From DYFX01 sp964400625 (GTDB lineage: Bacteria > Patescibacteriota > Patescibacteriia > SG8-24 > DYFX01), in assembly GCA_964400625.1 (NCBI GenBank), contig CAYNUS010000001.1:195510-259509 (forward strand): a stretch of DNA of 64,000 nt, written 5' to 3'. Below are positions 41,401 through 50,646 of this stretch, in pieces. Within the stretch, counting starts at the first letter, position 1. Each line of letters starts with the position of its first letter. The position numbers were made by a program, and so were the translations under genes. Below the pieces are notes generated by a model. The model ran no database searches, was not told where the DNA came from, and worked only from the letters and a program-made list of their open reading frames with translations.

Positions 41401-44400
41401 TAGCCGGCGGCGGTCTGCGCCTGGGTCAGCTGGTTCGGGTTGGTGATGAGACGGCTGCCGTCGATCGGATAGACGCAAGAGCGGGTCTCGCCCGAAGGGC
41501 AGGCCACGAGGTTCCCGTCGGTGCCGCACGCGCCGAGGCAGGTGCCGCGGTCGGATGCCGGACCGCAGCCGGAGCCGTAGGCGCCCGTGCAGGTGCCGCC
41601 GACGCGCACGAGGCGCATATCAGGGTTGGCGGAGGAAGGGCCGATGTTGACGGTCACGAGCTGTTCCACCGGGTACCGGTTCGGGATCGCGTAGCCGGAG
41701 TACTCCATCCCCTGCCAGCCCGTGTCGCGGCTGGCGTAGAGGCCGTCGGTCAGCAGGCGGTTGCCGTACGAACTCTCGACGTAGCGGATGCAGCGCGTCA
41801 CGTTTCCGACGCGCTCGAACTCGGCGCACAGGCTGTAGGCGGTGCAGACGTTCTGGTAGGTGCCGCTCGACGGGTTGAAGACCGTCTCGCTGGTGCGGCA
41901 GTCGAGCCACTCGCCGCACTGGCGGTCGCGCTTCACGCGGATGACGACGTTCGCGCTGTTGTCCGCCGTGCTGACCGGCGCCACCAGGGCACCGTTCTCG
42001 GCTTCCGAGATCGCGTACGTCGCGGCGGCGTCATACGTCTTCTTGAGGTCGTCCGTCTGCCAGAAGAGCACGCAGGAAGAGGCGTCGTTGGCGGAGGCCG
42101 GCGAACGCTGGAGGCTCGCCCGGCCCTGGCAGGTGGCGGTATCGAGCCGGTCGTTCATGATGGCGTAATACGCCTTGCCGGTGCCGTTGGGACCGGAGAG
42201 GTCGACCGGATCGATGAACTCCTTGCACATGTCGTAGCGGTTCTCGCAGGTGCCGACCCAGCCGTCGTACTGGGCGTCGGAGTTCTTCCAGACGCCGTAG
42301 CGCGAACCGGCCTCGAGGAATCCGGGGTCGCACGGCTCGTTCGAACCCTTGCGGAACCAGCCGCTGGCGTTGATGCCGGTGGTGGCGACCGACGCGATCT
42401 CGCGGAACTCGCAGGTGCGCGTGTCCGGGTCCTTGAAGTGGACCTGCGCGCCGTCGGCGCGGCGGGTGAAGGACTGGCAGAACTCCTCCGTCTTCCGGCA
42501 GAGCGTCGTGTCGTAGGTGTCCGGCAGGTTCTTGTAGTAGCGCGCCGTCCAGCTCGCGACCGAAAGGCGGTCGGGTTTCATGGTCCGATCGCCCAGCTGG
42601 GTGCAGCCCAGCGCGGTCTCCGCGCAGCGGAAGGCCGGATCGTTCACGAGGTAGACGATGCCGTCGCCCTGGACGCGGACCGTGTCGCCTTCAGGGCTGA
42701 TGTTGGCGGCGGCGACGTCGGTATCGGCGTCGTAGCGGCAGCTCGTGGCGCCGCGCGTCACCTGGCAGACGTCTTCGCCTCCGATGGCGCACGGGCAGCT
42801 GACGGCGTTGCAGACGGCGGCGTTCGTGCAGACGGCCTTGAAGGTCGCCGGGAAGGGTGAGGCGGTGTTGCGGGTGTCGTAAAGCGCCTCGCAGCCGACC
42901 GCTTCGGCGCGGCAAAGCTTGGCGAACGACTTGAAGTGCGCGAGCGCGTTCTCGCGGTCGCGGTAGGCGCGGCAGCCGAGCATGTACTGGGGCGCGGGGT
43001 CGCCCGTCGGCGATTGATCGCAGGCCGCCGGCGTCTCCCACGAATTCTCGACCAGGAAGATGCTGCCGGTGACTTCGCGCAGTTCGACGTTGTCGATGAA
43101 GTACGTCGGGGCGCCGGCGCCCGTCCGTGCGATGATCAGGTGCTCGTCGGCCGCGAGGCTCCGCACGACCTCGACGGGCCCGACCTGGTACGGCCTCCAC
43201 TCCGTCGTCAGGGCGACGGGGGCGGCCGCGTTCCGGACGCGGTCGAAGGTGAAGGCGGCGTCGCCCGCCTGGCTCAGGCGGACATCAAGGTCGCCCGTGC
43301 CCTTGGCCCAGAAGTTCAGGATGTACTGGCGTCCGCGCACGACCGTACCGCGCACGTCCTTCACGACGGACGCGCGGGTCAGCTTGAGCGAGCGTCCGCC
43401 CTGCGAGACGGCTTCCGTGCTGTTGACGACGTCGCCGGCCGCGCCGCCGCCTGGCGTCGCGGTCCAGCCGTCGGTGGTGCCGGTCTCGAAGGTGTCGGAG
43501 AAGGCGATGCGGACGTTGCGCGACGCGTTACCGGAGTAGGCGCGGCAGCCGGCGGCTTCGGCGCGGCACGAGACGCTCTCGGCGGCGTAGGAGCGGTAGC
43601 GGCACTCGCCGTTCCTCCACAATCCCCCATGGGCGCGGCACTCCGGTTCGGTCGTCGTCGTGATGCGGTACTCCTTGCAGTCCTCGGTGGAGACGACGGT
43701 CTTCGAATACAGGCGGTAGTGGATGTTGCCGGCCTCGTCGTAGAACTCGCGGCAGTCCGGATTGACGCCGACGAGCGCCTTCTCGCACGACGCTTCCGCG
43801 ACGCTGATCGCGTCGTCGGCGCAGACGGGCAGGCCCGAGACGTCATGGGCGAGCTTCGTGCACGGCGCGTTGCCGCCCGAAGGATCCGCCGCGGAGATGG
43901 CGGCGTTCTCGATGTTGCTGCGGAGCAGGGCCCACGTGCGGAGCTGGAAGCCGCGCGCGTCGTTGCCTTCCCAGGTGTAGTAGGTTCCGGAGCGAGGTCC
44001 GGGGGCGGCGCAGAGACGCAGGTACGAGTAGTACTCGCGCGCTTCCCCGCCGGCGGCGAGGCGCTCGATGTTGGTGAATTCGGAACAGCCGGCTTCGGCG
44101 GCGGTGCAGGCGGCGGCCGTCGACGGGATCAGGAACAGCGGGAAGCGGGCGTCACTGAAGTTCGACGGCTCCTGGCGGAACGTGTCATAGCCCGCGCACT
44201 CGTTCGGGCAGAGGTCGGCGTCGGTCGTGACGGCCGGGACGGTCGATCCCCCGTCGACCGGAGCGTAGGCGTTGCAGCCGACCTCGTCGCGACGGCAGGA
44301 GGGCGCGTAGTTCGCGCATTCCGCGGGCGGATTGGCGCCCACGCAGTTGAGGCCCTGCGGCGCCTTCTTCAGCGAGACGCGCGCGGCGGAACCGGAGTAG

Positions 44401-47400
44401 TCCTCGTGGAACGGCGTCGGATTCACGGACAGCTCGAGCTGGACCGCGTCCGCGAGCAAGCGCGGCGCGTCGGCCGTCGCCCTGAGGCGCACTTCGATCG
44501 AGCCGACTTCCGTCGGGGTCGTGAACATGCACGCGGAGCGCTCGTACGCCTGGCCGGCCGCGAGCGAGAGCTGCATCGCGGTGCCGGAGATCGCGCAGCC
44601 GCTGACCGTGAGCGGAGCGATGGCCGCGCCGGTCGAGTCGCGGAGCTGAAGCGTCGCCGTACCCGTCGTCCCGCCGGATCCGTCGAGCTGCGTGCGGATC
44701 GAGAAGCTGTAGGCCGCGTCGGCGAGAAGGCCCTGCACCTCCTGCGTGATCGGGACGTTCGTGAGCGCATATGCGGACGCGCCGTCATCGCCGAGCAAGG
44801 TGCCGCTCTCGTAGCGCGCGGCTTGCGCGCCTTCCCAAAACGCGGGCACGTCGCCCTTCGCGGTCTCGAAGCTCGGGTTCCGGAGCATGTTGAGCGTGCC
44901 GGTCGAAAGACGGACGAACTCGGTGCAGCCCGCGTCGTCGGCGGAGCACGTTTCGGCCTTGCCGTTCAGGAGGACGGCGTCGCCGGCGGCGATCGAATAC
45001 GATGCGCCGAAGAAGCCGATCTCGTCGAACCAGGTGCGGTTGCCGACGGCGGCGTTGGAGGTGAGCGTCAGCGTGGCGGCCGTGGCGTCGGCGGGCAGGG
45101 TGACCTCGCAGATGCCCGAAAGGTAGCCGAGTCCGGAGGAGATGACGTCGAGTTCGATGCCGGTGCCGCCGCCCGTGATGTCGCAGGTGGAGCTCAGGTC
45201 GTTCGTCGCCACGCTCGCGCCCTGGGCGTTCAGGAACGCGACGCGGACCGTCCCGATGGCGGAGGTGCCTTCATCCTCCTGGAGGACGGAGACGGAAAGG
45301 CGGTATGCGGTGCCCGGCAGGAGGCCGCCGATCGAGGCGCTCGCGTTCGAACCGGCATCGAGGCCGATCGCGGAGGAGCCCATCATCGACAAGCGCCCGC
45401 CGCGGTGGTAGCCGGCGGAAGCCGAGAGGTTCCAGTCGCGCGGATCGCCGTCGACGGCGTCCTCGAAGCCGGAGTTCGGCACGGAGTTCTGCGAGAGGCT
45501 GTACTGGCGGCAGCCGGCGTTCTGCGAGTTGCAGGGCCCGGCGTCGAGCGTGTTCGAGAGGAAGGAGAACGTCGCTCCGTCGACGCGGCGATAGGTGGTG
45601 CAGCTCGCGTACTGCGCGGGGCAGGCGTCGGCGTCGAACTTCCAGGCGCTCTTCTCGCGGACGCAGTAGCCGTAGCCGCCGACGCAGTTGCCGGAAGCGT
45701 CTTCGGCGACGCACGTGGCGACGTCGACGCAGCTCTGGACGCGCGCGGGCGACTGGGAGCTGAGCGGCAGCGGTCCCGGGCCGAGCTGGCGGCAGGTGGC
45801 GACCGGATACTTCAAGACCCACTCCGGGTCGATGAGGTGGCACCACGGGTGGAGCGGGTCGGGCAGCTTGGATTCGTCGACGATCTGCGGACCGCCGGGG
45901 TTCGCGGGGTCGTCCATCATCGGGCAGTCGTTGAAGCGGTCCATCGCCTCGCCGAGCGTCACCGGGCGGTTCGCGTCGTTGAACGGCGAGTTCGCGGCGA
46001 GCTCCCAGCCGATCGGGATGATGCGCGCCTTGCGGAGCTTCACGAGGTTGCTGTAGCAGAACGCCTCGTTATAGCAGGTGAAGTCCAGGTTCTTGCGGTG
46101 CGTGAGCGGCAAAAGCTGCCAGCCGCGGCTCAGGAAGCCCTGCTGGACGGCCTGGCGGAGCGTGACCGGACGCCCTTGGTCGGCGAGCGAGACGGCCGTG
46201 TAGAACTGCTGGTCCATCACGCAGTTGTTCGGCGAGCGGCTGTCGGTGGGGCAGGCGGCGAAATCCGTCAGCTCGCTGTAGTTGCTGAGCGACAGGATCT
46301 TCGGCGTGAGGAGGGAGGCGTTGGCGAGTTCGGCGCCGGCGCGGCCGCCGAGCGGAGGCGCGCCTTCGAACGTGAGGCTCAGGTCGTCCGCACCGACCTC
46401 GAGGCCGAGGATGTCGCTCACGGAAATCAGGCCCTTCTCGAAGACCTTCTTCATCAGGCTTTCCGTCAGCGTGCCGGCGAACGTCTTCAGAGCCGGGGTC
46501 AGCACGGCGAAGGCGCCGGAGCCGATGGCGCCGATGCCGACGGCCTTCGTGTCATCCTTCACCTTGAAGCCTTCCTGGACGCTGTAATCGAAGGTCGTCT
46601 TCACCGTCTGCGCGGGCGTCTTGGTGACGCCGGAGATCTTGTCGGTGACGGACTTGAAGCCCTGGCCGACCGTGTATTCGATGCCGGACGTGTACTTGCG
46701 GAGGTTGATCTCCTTGAGCGCCACGTTGTTGATCTCGATGGCGGCGGCGAGCGAGCTCTCGCCGGGCGAGAACATCACGCCGACGTTGTCGAGCACCGTT
46801 GCCGGGTCCTGCGTCGTGAACGTCTCCCAGTTGGTGGAGATGCTGTCCCAGGTGCACTTCGGGGTCGGGAGGTTGGTCGTGACGCCCATGCCCGGCAGGC
46901 TCTTCAGGAATCCGAGCTTGAGATTCAGCGCGAGGCGCGGGTTCGAGGGGGCGCAAAGGTTGACGCCGTATTTCTTGAGGAAATCCGAATTCTGGCTGAT
47001 CGATCCGAGGATCTCGCCGGCCGCGTCGGCGCCGACGCTCTTGAAGTAGCGTCCCGGCGAATCGAAGATGAGCGGGACCTGGCCCTTGCCGCCGGCCGCG
47101 ACATAGACGGCCGCGTCATACGCCACTTTCTGCGCGAAATAGTTGAGGCCGTTCAGGAGCGCGATCGCCGCCGTGTTCTGGAGCGCGACGCGCCACGTAG
47201 CCTTCGCCTCCTCCTTCACCGCGACGGTGGTCTGGGTCGTCTGCTGGGCGAGGTCCTGCGCCTTGAGGCCCGTCTGGACCGTGGTTTCCGCGGCATCCTT
47301 CGCTTCCAACCCCGCCTGGATGATCTGGCCCTGCGAGGTCGCGGGCTGGGCGGCCGCCTGCCGCGCGACGCCGAAGACGCCAAAGGCGCCGGTCGCGAGG

Positions 47401-47462
47401 ACCGTCGCCGCGAGCACGATGGACAGCTGGATTTTCCTCAGGAACAGGCTCCGACCGCGCAT
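38430..47462 (-). CDS. Giant Cys-rich secreted protein with carbohydrate-binding-like modules (3010 aa)
   Basis: A signal peptide or anchor (about 10-38) is followed by a helical N-terminal region (about 40-560). Residues about 640-1760 carry at least nine copies of a C-x6-C motif, often ending in Gly-Cys (for example CSADDAGCTEF, CRRDEVGCNAY, CTAAEAGCSEF). Three beta-sandwich, CBM4/9-like modules (about 660-820, 858-1010 and 1320-1465) start like VPNSGFED, MLRNPSFE and FSDTFETG and close near WFDEIGFF or YFIDNVEL. The rest is Cys-rich, with a PKD-like segment near the end (ISWGDF...FDHTYTC). It lies in the T4SS operon. Cell-surface adhesion or glycan binding is inferred. Confidence 0.85.
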   Translation of the reverse strand: MRGRSLFLRKIQLSIVLAATVLATGAFGVFGVARQAAAQPATSQGQIIQAGLEAKDAAETTVQTGLKAQDLAQQTTQTTVAVKEEAKATWRVALQNTAAIALLNGLNYFAQKVAYDAAVYVAAGGKGQVPLIFDSPGRYFKSVGADAAGEILGSISQNSDFLKKYGVNLCAPSNPRLALNLKLGFLKSLPGMGVTTNLPTPKCTWDSISTNWETFTTQDPATVLDNVGVMFSPGESSLAAAIEINNVALKEINLRKYTSGIEYTVGQGFKSVTDKISGVTKTPAQTVKTTFDYSVQEGFKVKDDTKAVGIGAIGSGAFAVLTPALKTFAGTLTESLMKKVFEKGLISVSDILGLEVGADDLSLTFEGAPPLGGRAGAELANASLLTPKILSLSNYSELTDFAACPTDSRSPNNCVMDQQFYTAVSLADQGRPVTLRQAVQQGFLSRGWQLLPLTHRKNLDFTCYNEAFCYSNLVKLRKARIIPIGWELAANSPFNDANRPVTLGEAMDRFNDCPMMDDPANPGGPQIVDESKLPDPLHPWCHLIDPEWVLKYPVATCRQLGPGPLPLSSQSPARVQSCVDVATCVAEDASGNCVGGYGYCVREKSAWKFDADACPAQYASCTTYRRVDGATFSFLSNTLDAGPCNSQNAGCRQYSLSQNSVPNSGFEDAVDGDPRDWNLSASAGYHRGGRLSMMGSSAIGLDAGSNASASIGGLLPGTAYRLSVSVLQEDEGTSAIGTVRVAFLNAQGASVATNDLSSTCDITGGGTGIELDVISSGLGYLSGICEVTLPADATAATLTLTSNAAVGNRTWFDEIGFFGASYSIAAGDAVLLNGKAETCSADDAGCTEFVRLSTGTLNMLRNPSFETAKGDVPAFWEGAQAARYESGTLLGDDGASAYALTNVPITQEVQGLLADAAYSFSIRTQLDGSGGTTGTATLQLRDSTGAAIAPLTVSGCAISGTAMQLSLAAGQAYERSACMFTTPTEVGSIEVRLRATADAPRLLADAVQLELSVNPTPFHEDYSGSAARVSLKKAPQGLNCVGANPPAECANYAPSCRRDEVGCNAYAPVDGGSTVPAVTTDADLCPNECAGYDTFRQEPSNFSDARFPLFLIPSTAAACTAAEAGCSEFTNIERLAAGGEAREYYSYLRLCAAPGPRSGTYYTWEGNDARGFQLRTWALLRSNIENAAISAADPSGGNAPCTKLAHDVSGLPVCADDAISVAEASCEKALVGVNPDCREFYDEAGNIHYRLYSKTVVSTEDCKEYRITTTTEPECRAHGGLWRNGECRYRSYAAESVSCRAEAAGCRAYSGNASRNVRIAFSDTFETGTTDGWTATPGGGAAGDVVNSTEAVSQGGRSLKLTRASVVKDVRGTVVRGRQYILNFWAKGTGDLDVRLSQAGDAAFTFDRVRNAAAPVALTTEWRPYQVGPVEVVRSLAADEHLIIARTGAGAPTYFIDNVELREVTGSIFLVENSWETPAACDQSPTGDPAPQYMLGCRAYRDRENALAHFKSFAKLCRAEAVGCEALYDTRNTASPFPATFKAVCTNAAVCNAVSCPCAIGGEDVCQVTRGATSCRYDADTDVAAANISPEGDTVRVQGDGIVYLVNDPAFRCAETALGCTQLGDRTMKPDRLSVASWTARYYKNLPDTYDTTLCRKTEEFCQSFTRRADGAQVHFKDPDTRTCEFREIASVATTGINASGWFRKGSNEPCDPGFLEAGSRYGVWKNSDAQYDGWVGTCENRYDMCKEFIDPVDLSGPNGTGKAYYAIMNDRLDTATCQGRASLQRSPASANDASSCVLFWQTDDLKKTYDAAATYAISEAENGALVAPVSTADNSANVVIRVKRDRQCGEWLDCRTSETVFNPSSGTYQNVCTAYSLCAEFERVGNVTRCIRYVESSYGNRLLTDGLYASRDTGWQGMEYSGYAIPNRYPVEQLVTVNIGPSSANPDMRLVRVGGTCTGAYGSGCGPASDRGTCLGACGTDGNLVACPSGETRSCVYPIDGSRLITNPNQLTQAQTAAGYPGASCRAYPQENAPFPSTVADPSGWNYDGAELNGGNPTLIGPSPAFGGANVCQRRLVNGVEVSTCECSYFIARYGSQTKYLPAGSEDIPQGYCVTGAFDGFECDPLATGARTKSNLSCCTKKVNPDPVFGGFALPGCDDGAQCVRLGKLDRVVGYEGQCIERDYTRPINGRADEYACLTWRPVGLVGGSRDIYNQYQSAGYFATEDRRFYCVGDQASWALMFDIPSVHTSPTSSNRNENFAVDTNGDTVFDYRDMDIMNYFGPGTVSNGAASARSQDKDCEDEENGKWCVWPSTSSASYRLQQRDCTVDGQPSKCVVTCTAANGVQGTCGSDFVCQGYKSASEPGKCTQAVADWYIDSDAKGILGCYEVADGGSVDSTYIDYPYVGPPMYRQQLSSIYFQVTDDIYDQVLDLELGEVRTRGTGAPGGPYTDIPTNPHQNVIGDCNDEDDDNIDNEDNDSNDAFPVSESQVTGNDGNPDKGRFNSVFHLNEGNNFKVDPSDGEGIIVLSATFDQNGRLQSVRVAARDGSDEGAFGIIRMGFVFKPGCQEVVQVDERGEFGATVAFTDTVNPIESFQSRMIADVNNRGMGFADACQPYGAIGSVTSAPTNKEGVPVSPWTYVARRVDPNFEQCTQTDFTQGATYLRERPEDLPAAQRDSSLRRLFRKVYGVWRYLKLQTSGSGGVYELVDDDTTPGGAAYDESGVADLNSLAERGDGIWHPPRIASVDLATCDAAGICEPGIMDSLTINGKDDGAVLGADGTLAVSARFYGWASHNSMPILQRTISWGDFTPAEPPSKGWYRNQKPVCSPDTTDENAIGECRGMNGLTCDSAADCPGNAECVAGVARFGNTPGACSAAPFQFDHTYTCSARDLNAMPLCAGSPEAATNAPCYRMVGGSPICIYRPKVQIVDNWGWCNCTGAGCAQSGGAYKDGCDLADSPANARPWTEFAGEIRLAPTIEDAEAASPGSAVVGGGSGSFFPVFAFPLFLGP

Positions 47463-47465
47463 AGG

Positions 47466-48059
47466 TTATGGTTCGAGGTCGCCTTGCGCTTCCGCCAGCG
47501 ATTGGCGGTAGAGCTCGAGCAACGTCGTGTCATCGATCCCTTCAAGGTCTTCCGCGGAGACGCCGGACTGCAGCAGCATCAGGCGTATCTCGTCCGGACT
47601 CGGGTTCAGCAGCTGTTCGAGGATCTCCTGCTCCTGCGCCTCGAGGCTGGAGGAGGCCGTCGCGGAAGCCGTCGCTTCGCCGAAGGTGTCCGCATAGGCC
47701 GCGCAGGCCTTGCCCTTCGGACAGTTCGGATCCTCGCCGGCGGCGAGTTCCGTCATGTCGTCGGCGCCGTCGGAGTCGGAGTCGGGGAGGTACGGGCTGG
47801 TCTGGTAGACGAAGCTTTCGTCGTAGTCGTTCAGTCCGTCCAAGTCGGTGTCCTTCGCTTTCAGTCCTTCGACGCGTTCGGCCTCGATCTGATCCGGCGT
47901 CTTGAATTTTTCGCCCGTGGTCGCGAACGCTTCGCTGAAGGATCCGCGCCATTGCATCACGCCGAGCGCGATGCCGACGATGCCCATAAGCAAAACAACC
48001 CACGCCCCAGCGCGGTGCCTTTGGGGCAGTTCGTCCGTGATCGTCGGATCATCGGGCAT
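47466..48059 (-). CDS. Membrane-anchored calcium-repeat (TSP3/EF-hand-like) protein
   Basis: 197 aa. One membrane helix (about 17-36), then two Asp-rich loops, DTDLDGLNDYDE and DSDSDGADDMTE, of the thrombospondin type 3/EF-hand kind that bind Ca2+. One Cys pair (CPKGKAC) and an acidic helical C-terminus follow. It ends 3 nt before the giant Cys-rich gene starts, so the two are co-translated; a role in anchoring or processing the giant protein is possible. The start is uncertain by a few codons. Confidence 0.75.
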   Translation of the reverse strand: MPDDPTITDELPQRHRAGAWVVLLMGIVGIALGVMQWRGSFSEAFATTGEKFKTPDQIEAERVEGLKAKDTDLDGLNDYDESFVYQTSPYLPDSDSDGADDMTELAAGEDPNCPKGKACAAYADTFGEATASATASSSLEAQEQEILEQLLNPSPDEIRLMLLQSGVSAEDLEGIDDTTLLELYRQSLAEAQGDLEP

Positions 48060-48071
48060 GCGCCCATGATA

Positions 48072-48851
48072 TCACATCCGCTGAGCCAAAGTAATCCACT
48101 GCGCGAGCGAAGTTTCCTCCGGACGGGCTTCGGGAGCGATGCCGGCGGCGCGCAGGCGCTCGGCGGCAGCGTCGCCCAGGACGGACGAGAGCGTGTTCTT
48201 CAGTTGGCGGCGTTTTTCGGAGAAGCCTGCGGCAAGAAGTCGGAAAAATTGGGCTTCCTGGGGACCTGCGAGGGCGACGGACGGGCGGATATCGAGGCGT
48301 ACGACGCAGGAACGGACCTTCGGAGGGGGCGAAAAGGCTCCGGGAGGCACGTCGAAGAGGACGTGGGCGTCCGCATAATATCCACAGAACGCCGCGAGGC
48401 GGTTCATGCCGCCCTTCTTGGCGACGATGCGCTCCCCTACTTCCTTCTGGAGCATCAGCGTGACGGACGTCGGGCCCTTGCCGGTCGCGGAGCGCATCGG
48501 CAGGAAGCGTTCGAGCGTCTTCGTCGTGATCTCGTATGGAAGGTTCGCCACGAGCTTCCAATCGGCGCCGAGCTTCGCTTCGAGATCATCCGGACCGAGG
48601 TCGAGCGCGGAGGCGCGGACGAGTTCGACGTTGGCGGGGAGCCCCTCTTCGACGAGGAGCGCGTGGAGGCGGCGGTCGATCTCGACGGTCAGCACCTTGC
48701 CGGCGGCTTCGGCGAGCGCGCGCGTGAGGACGCCGCGTCCGGGGCCGATCTCGAGCACGGCATCGCCCTTCGCGACGCCCGAACCCTCGACGATCCTGCG
48801 GATGATGCTTCGGTCGGTCAGGAAATGCTGGCCGTAGCGGCGGATGGCCAT
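48072..48851 (-). CDS. rsmA: 16S rRNA dimethyladenosine transferase
   Basis: 259 aa. Methylates two adjacent adenosines in the 3'-terminal helix of 16S rRNA. YGQHFLTD at the start, SAM motif I LEIGPGRGVLT (about 34-44), acidic loop VEIDRRL and catalytic NLPYEI (about 103-108) are all present; the helical C-terminal domain is complete. It starts 1 nt after the stop of the transporter gene, in the long minus-strand run. Confidence 0.96.
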   Translation of the reverse strand: MAIRRYGQHFLTDRSIIRRIVEGSGVAKGDAVLEIGPGRGVLTRALAEAAGKVLTVEIDRRLHALLVEEGLPANVELVRASALDLGPDDLEAKLGADWKLVANLPYEITTKTLERFLPMRSATGKGPTSVTLMLQKEVGERIVAKKGGMNRLAAFCGYYADAHVLFDVPPGAFSPPPKVRSCVVRLDIRPSVALAGPQEAQFFRLLAAGFSEKRRQLKNTLSSVLGDAAAERLRAAGIAPEARPEETSLAQWITLAQRM

Positions 48852-48852
48852 A

Positions 48853-50013
48853 TCAAGGGAGCTTGGCGTAGAGGAGCGAGGCGAGGGCGGCGAGCAGGAA
48901 GAAGACCGTGAAATCGCCCGGGAACATGAGGGTCAGGACGAGGCAGACCGCCATGAAGACGGCCTTCCCGAGGATGACGGCCATCTCGTACATGATGAGG
49001 CGCTCGAACAGCACCCCCTTGCCGATGCGTTCGTAGACGACGGCCATCATCGGGATGCCGAGGAGCGAACGCGAGGCGCGGTAGAAGAAATCGCCGAAGA
49101 GGACGCCCTGCGGACCCGAGAGGAAGATGCGGACGATCCACGAGGCGGAGGTGAAGACGGCGCCGGTGCGCAGGACGGCGTGGCGGCTCTGGAGGTCGGA
49201 GAGGCGTCCGATGAAGAGCATCGTGAGCGTCGTGAGCAGGATGGAGACCGAGACGATGACGCCGGTCGAGGCGTAGCCCTTGAGCGCGACGAAGAGGAAG
49301 ATCGGCCAGATGACCATCGCGACGAATTCCTCGCCGTAGCCGGACATCGCGAGCACGTCGCCGCGGTTCTCCTTCTTGAAGACGCGCTTCAGCGCCGGCA
49401 GGTAGGCGAAGCCGTCCTTCGAACGCTCCTCGGGGATCGAGAGGAGCGGGATGTTCGAGGCGAGGATGAGCAGGCTCGCGACGATGAAGGCGGCCGGGAA
49501 GCCGGCGACGGAAATCATCACGCCGCCGAAGGTCGGACCCAGGATGGTCGCGAACGAGGAGAGGCTGGCGAGGTTCGAGATCTCCCTCCCCCGCTCGCCG
49601 TCGTGGCCGTACTTCACCATTTCCGCGTGGAAGGCCGGCCAATACAGGATCTTCTGGACCGAGAAGGCGGCCACGGCGAGCGCGATGAAGCCCGGGTGCT
49701 GGGGAATGGCGAAGAGCGCGAGGTAGTAGACGATGAGGAACGGACTCGAATACAGGATGGAGTGCTGGAACCCGAGACGGCCGACGTAGCGCGCGCCGAG
49801 CGGCAGGAGGAAGAACGTGAGCGCGTAGATGGCGAAGTAGTAGAGGCAGATGGACGCGAGCGGCCAGCCGAGGGAGTACAGGTAGATCGGTTCGAAGAGG
49901 CTGATGGCGGAGACCGCGAAGTTCAGGAGGGCGGTCGCCGACATCAAACCCTTCACCTGGCGCGAGGCGTGCGTGGCGAGGAGGCGTTCGAAAACGTCGC
50001 GGAAGGCGGTCAT
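48853..50013 (-). CDS. Major facilitator superfamily transporter
   Basis: 386 aa with about 11-12 membrane helices and the MFS loop pattern GARYVGRLGF (A-type motif after helix 2) repeated as GRLSDLQSRHA in the second half. The substrate is unknown. It overlaps the tsaC stop by 4 nt. It is the only clear multi-helix permease in this part of the run. Confidence 0.85.
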   Translation of the reverse strand: MTAFRDVFERLLATHASRQVKGLMSATALLNFAVSAISLFEPIYLYSLGWPLASICLYYFAIYALTFFLLPLGARYVGRLGFQHSILYSSPFLIVYYLALFAIPQHPGFIALAVAAFSVQKILYWPAFHAEMVKYGHDGERGREISNLASLSSFATILGPTFGGVMISVAGFPAAFIVASLLILASNIPLLSIPEERSKDGFAYLPALKRVFKKENRGDVLAMSGYGEEFVAMVIWPIFLFVALKGYASTGVIVSVSILLTTLTMLFIGRLSDLQSRHAVLRTGAVFTSASWIVRIFLSGPQGVLFGDFFYRASRSLLGIPMMAVVYERIGKGVLFERLIMYEMAVILGKAVFMAVCLVLTLMFPGDFTVFFLLAALASLLYAKLP

Positions 50014-50645
50014 AGCGATTTCATGAGCGCGCGGTGCAGGTCGTCTTCGGAGACGGCGCCTTCGCGCAGGATTTCCATGACGCCGCCGGAGGAGCGGACG
50101 ATCGTGGAGACGGGCGTCTTCTTCGAGGGCCCCGCATCGAGAACGAGGTCGGGCAGCGCGCCGAGATCGGCCAGCACGGAGGGGACGTCATACGCGGTCG
50201 CCTTGCCGGAGCGGTTGGCGGAAGTGGAGACGACGGGGCGGCCGAGCGCTTTCGCGAGCGCGGCGGCGACGGGGTGCGGGCTCACGCGGACGGCGAGCTC
50301 GCGCTTCTTCGAGGCGACGCCGGGCGCGAGACGCACGGCGGCGGGCGCGACGAGCGTGAGCGACCCCGGCCAGTAGGCGGCCGCGAGCGCGCGGGCGTAG
50401 CGGTCGAGCTTCAGGAAGCGACCCACCATCGCCGCCGACGCCGCGATCATCGGCAGGGGTTTCGAGGCATCGCGCCTCTTCACGGAAAAAAGCCGTTTCA
50501 CGGCCTTGGCGGATGCGGGATCGCAGCCGAGCGCGTACGCGGTCTCCGTCGGATAGACGACGAGCCCGCCCGACTTCAAGACGGCGGCGGCCTTCGCGAG
50601 CGCCGCGGCATCGGGCTTTTTCGGATCGATGCGGATGAGGAGCAT
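50010..50645 (-). CDS. tsaC: Threonylcarbamoyl-AMP synthase (TsaC/Sua5/YrdC)
   Basis: 211 aa, single YrdC domain. It makes threonylcarbamoyl-AMP for the t6A37 tRNA modification. Signature VVYPTETAYALGCDP (about 29-43), KRLFSVKRRDASKPLP (conserved Lys/Arg phosphate contacts) and STSANRSG are present. The start is MLLIRIDPKK, 1 nt after the epimerase stop. The frame stays open upstream, but that part is a shadow of the epimerase gene. Confidence 0.93.
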   Translation of the reverse strand: MLLIRIDPKKPDAAALAKAAAVLKSGGLVVYPTETAYALGCDPASAKAVKRLFSVKRRDASKPLPMIAASAAMVGRFLKLDRYARALAAAYWPGSLTLVAPAAVRLAPGVASKKRELAVRVSPHPVAAALAKALGRPVVSTSANRSGKATAYDVPSVLADLGALPDLVLDAGPSKKTPVSTIVRSSGGVMEILREGAVSEDDLHRALMKSL

Positions 50646-50646
50646 G

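Noticed and set aside
36099..42860. Open plus-strand frame of over 2200 codons across the VirB6-like and giant genes
   Set aside because: GC-rich antisense shadow: low-complexity Arg/Ala/Asp-rich translation, no start signal, and the minus-strand frames carry clear domains.
38430..47462. CRISPR-like or tandem DNA repeat behind the Cys motifs
   Set aside because: The repetition is only at protein level, with irregular spacing; no repeated DNA units.
42936..48911. Open plus-strand frame of nearly 2000 codons opposite the giant gene and rsmA
   Set aside because: Same antisense effect; the translation has no recognisable motif and overlaps conserved minus-strand genes.
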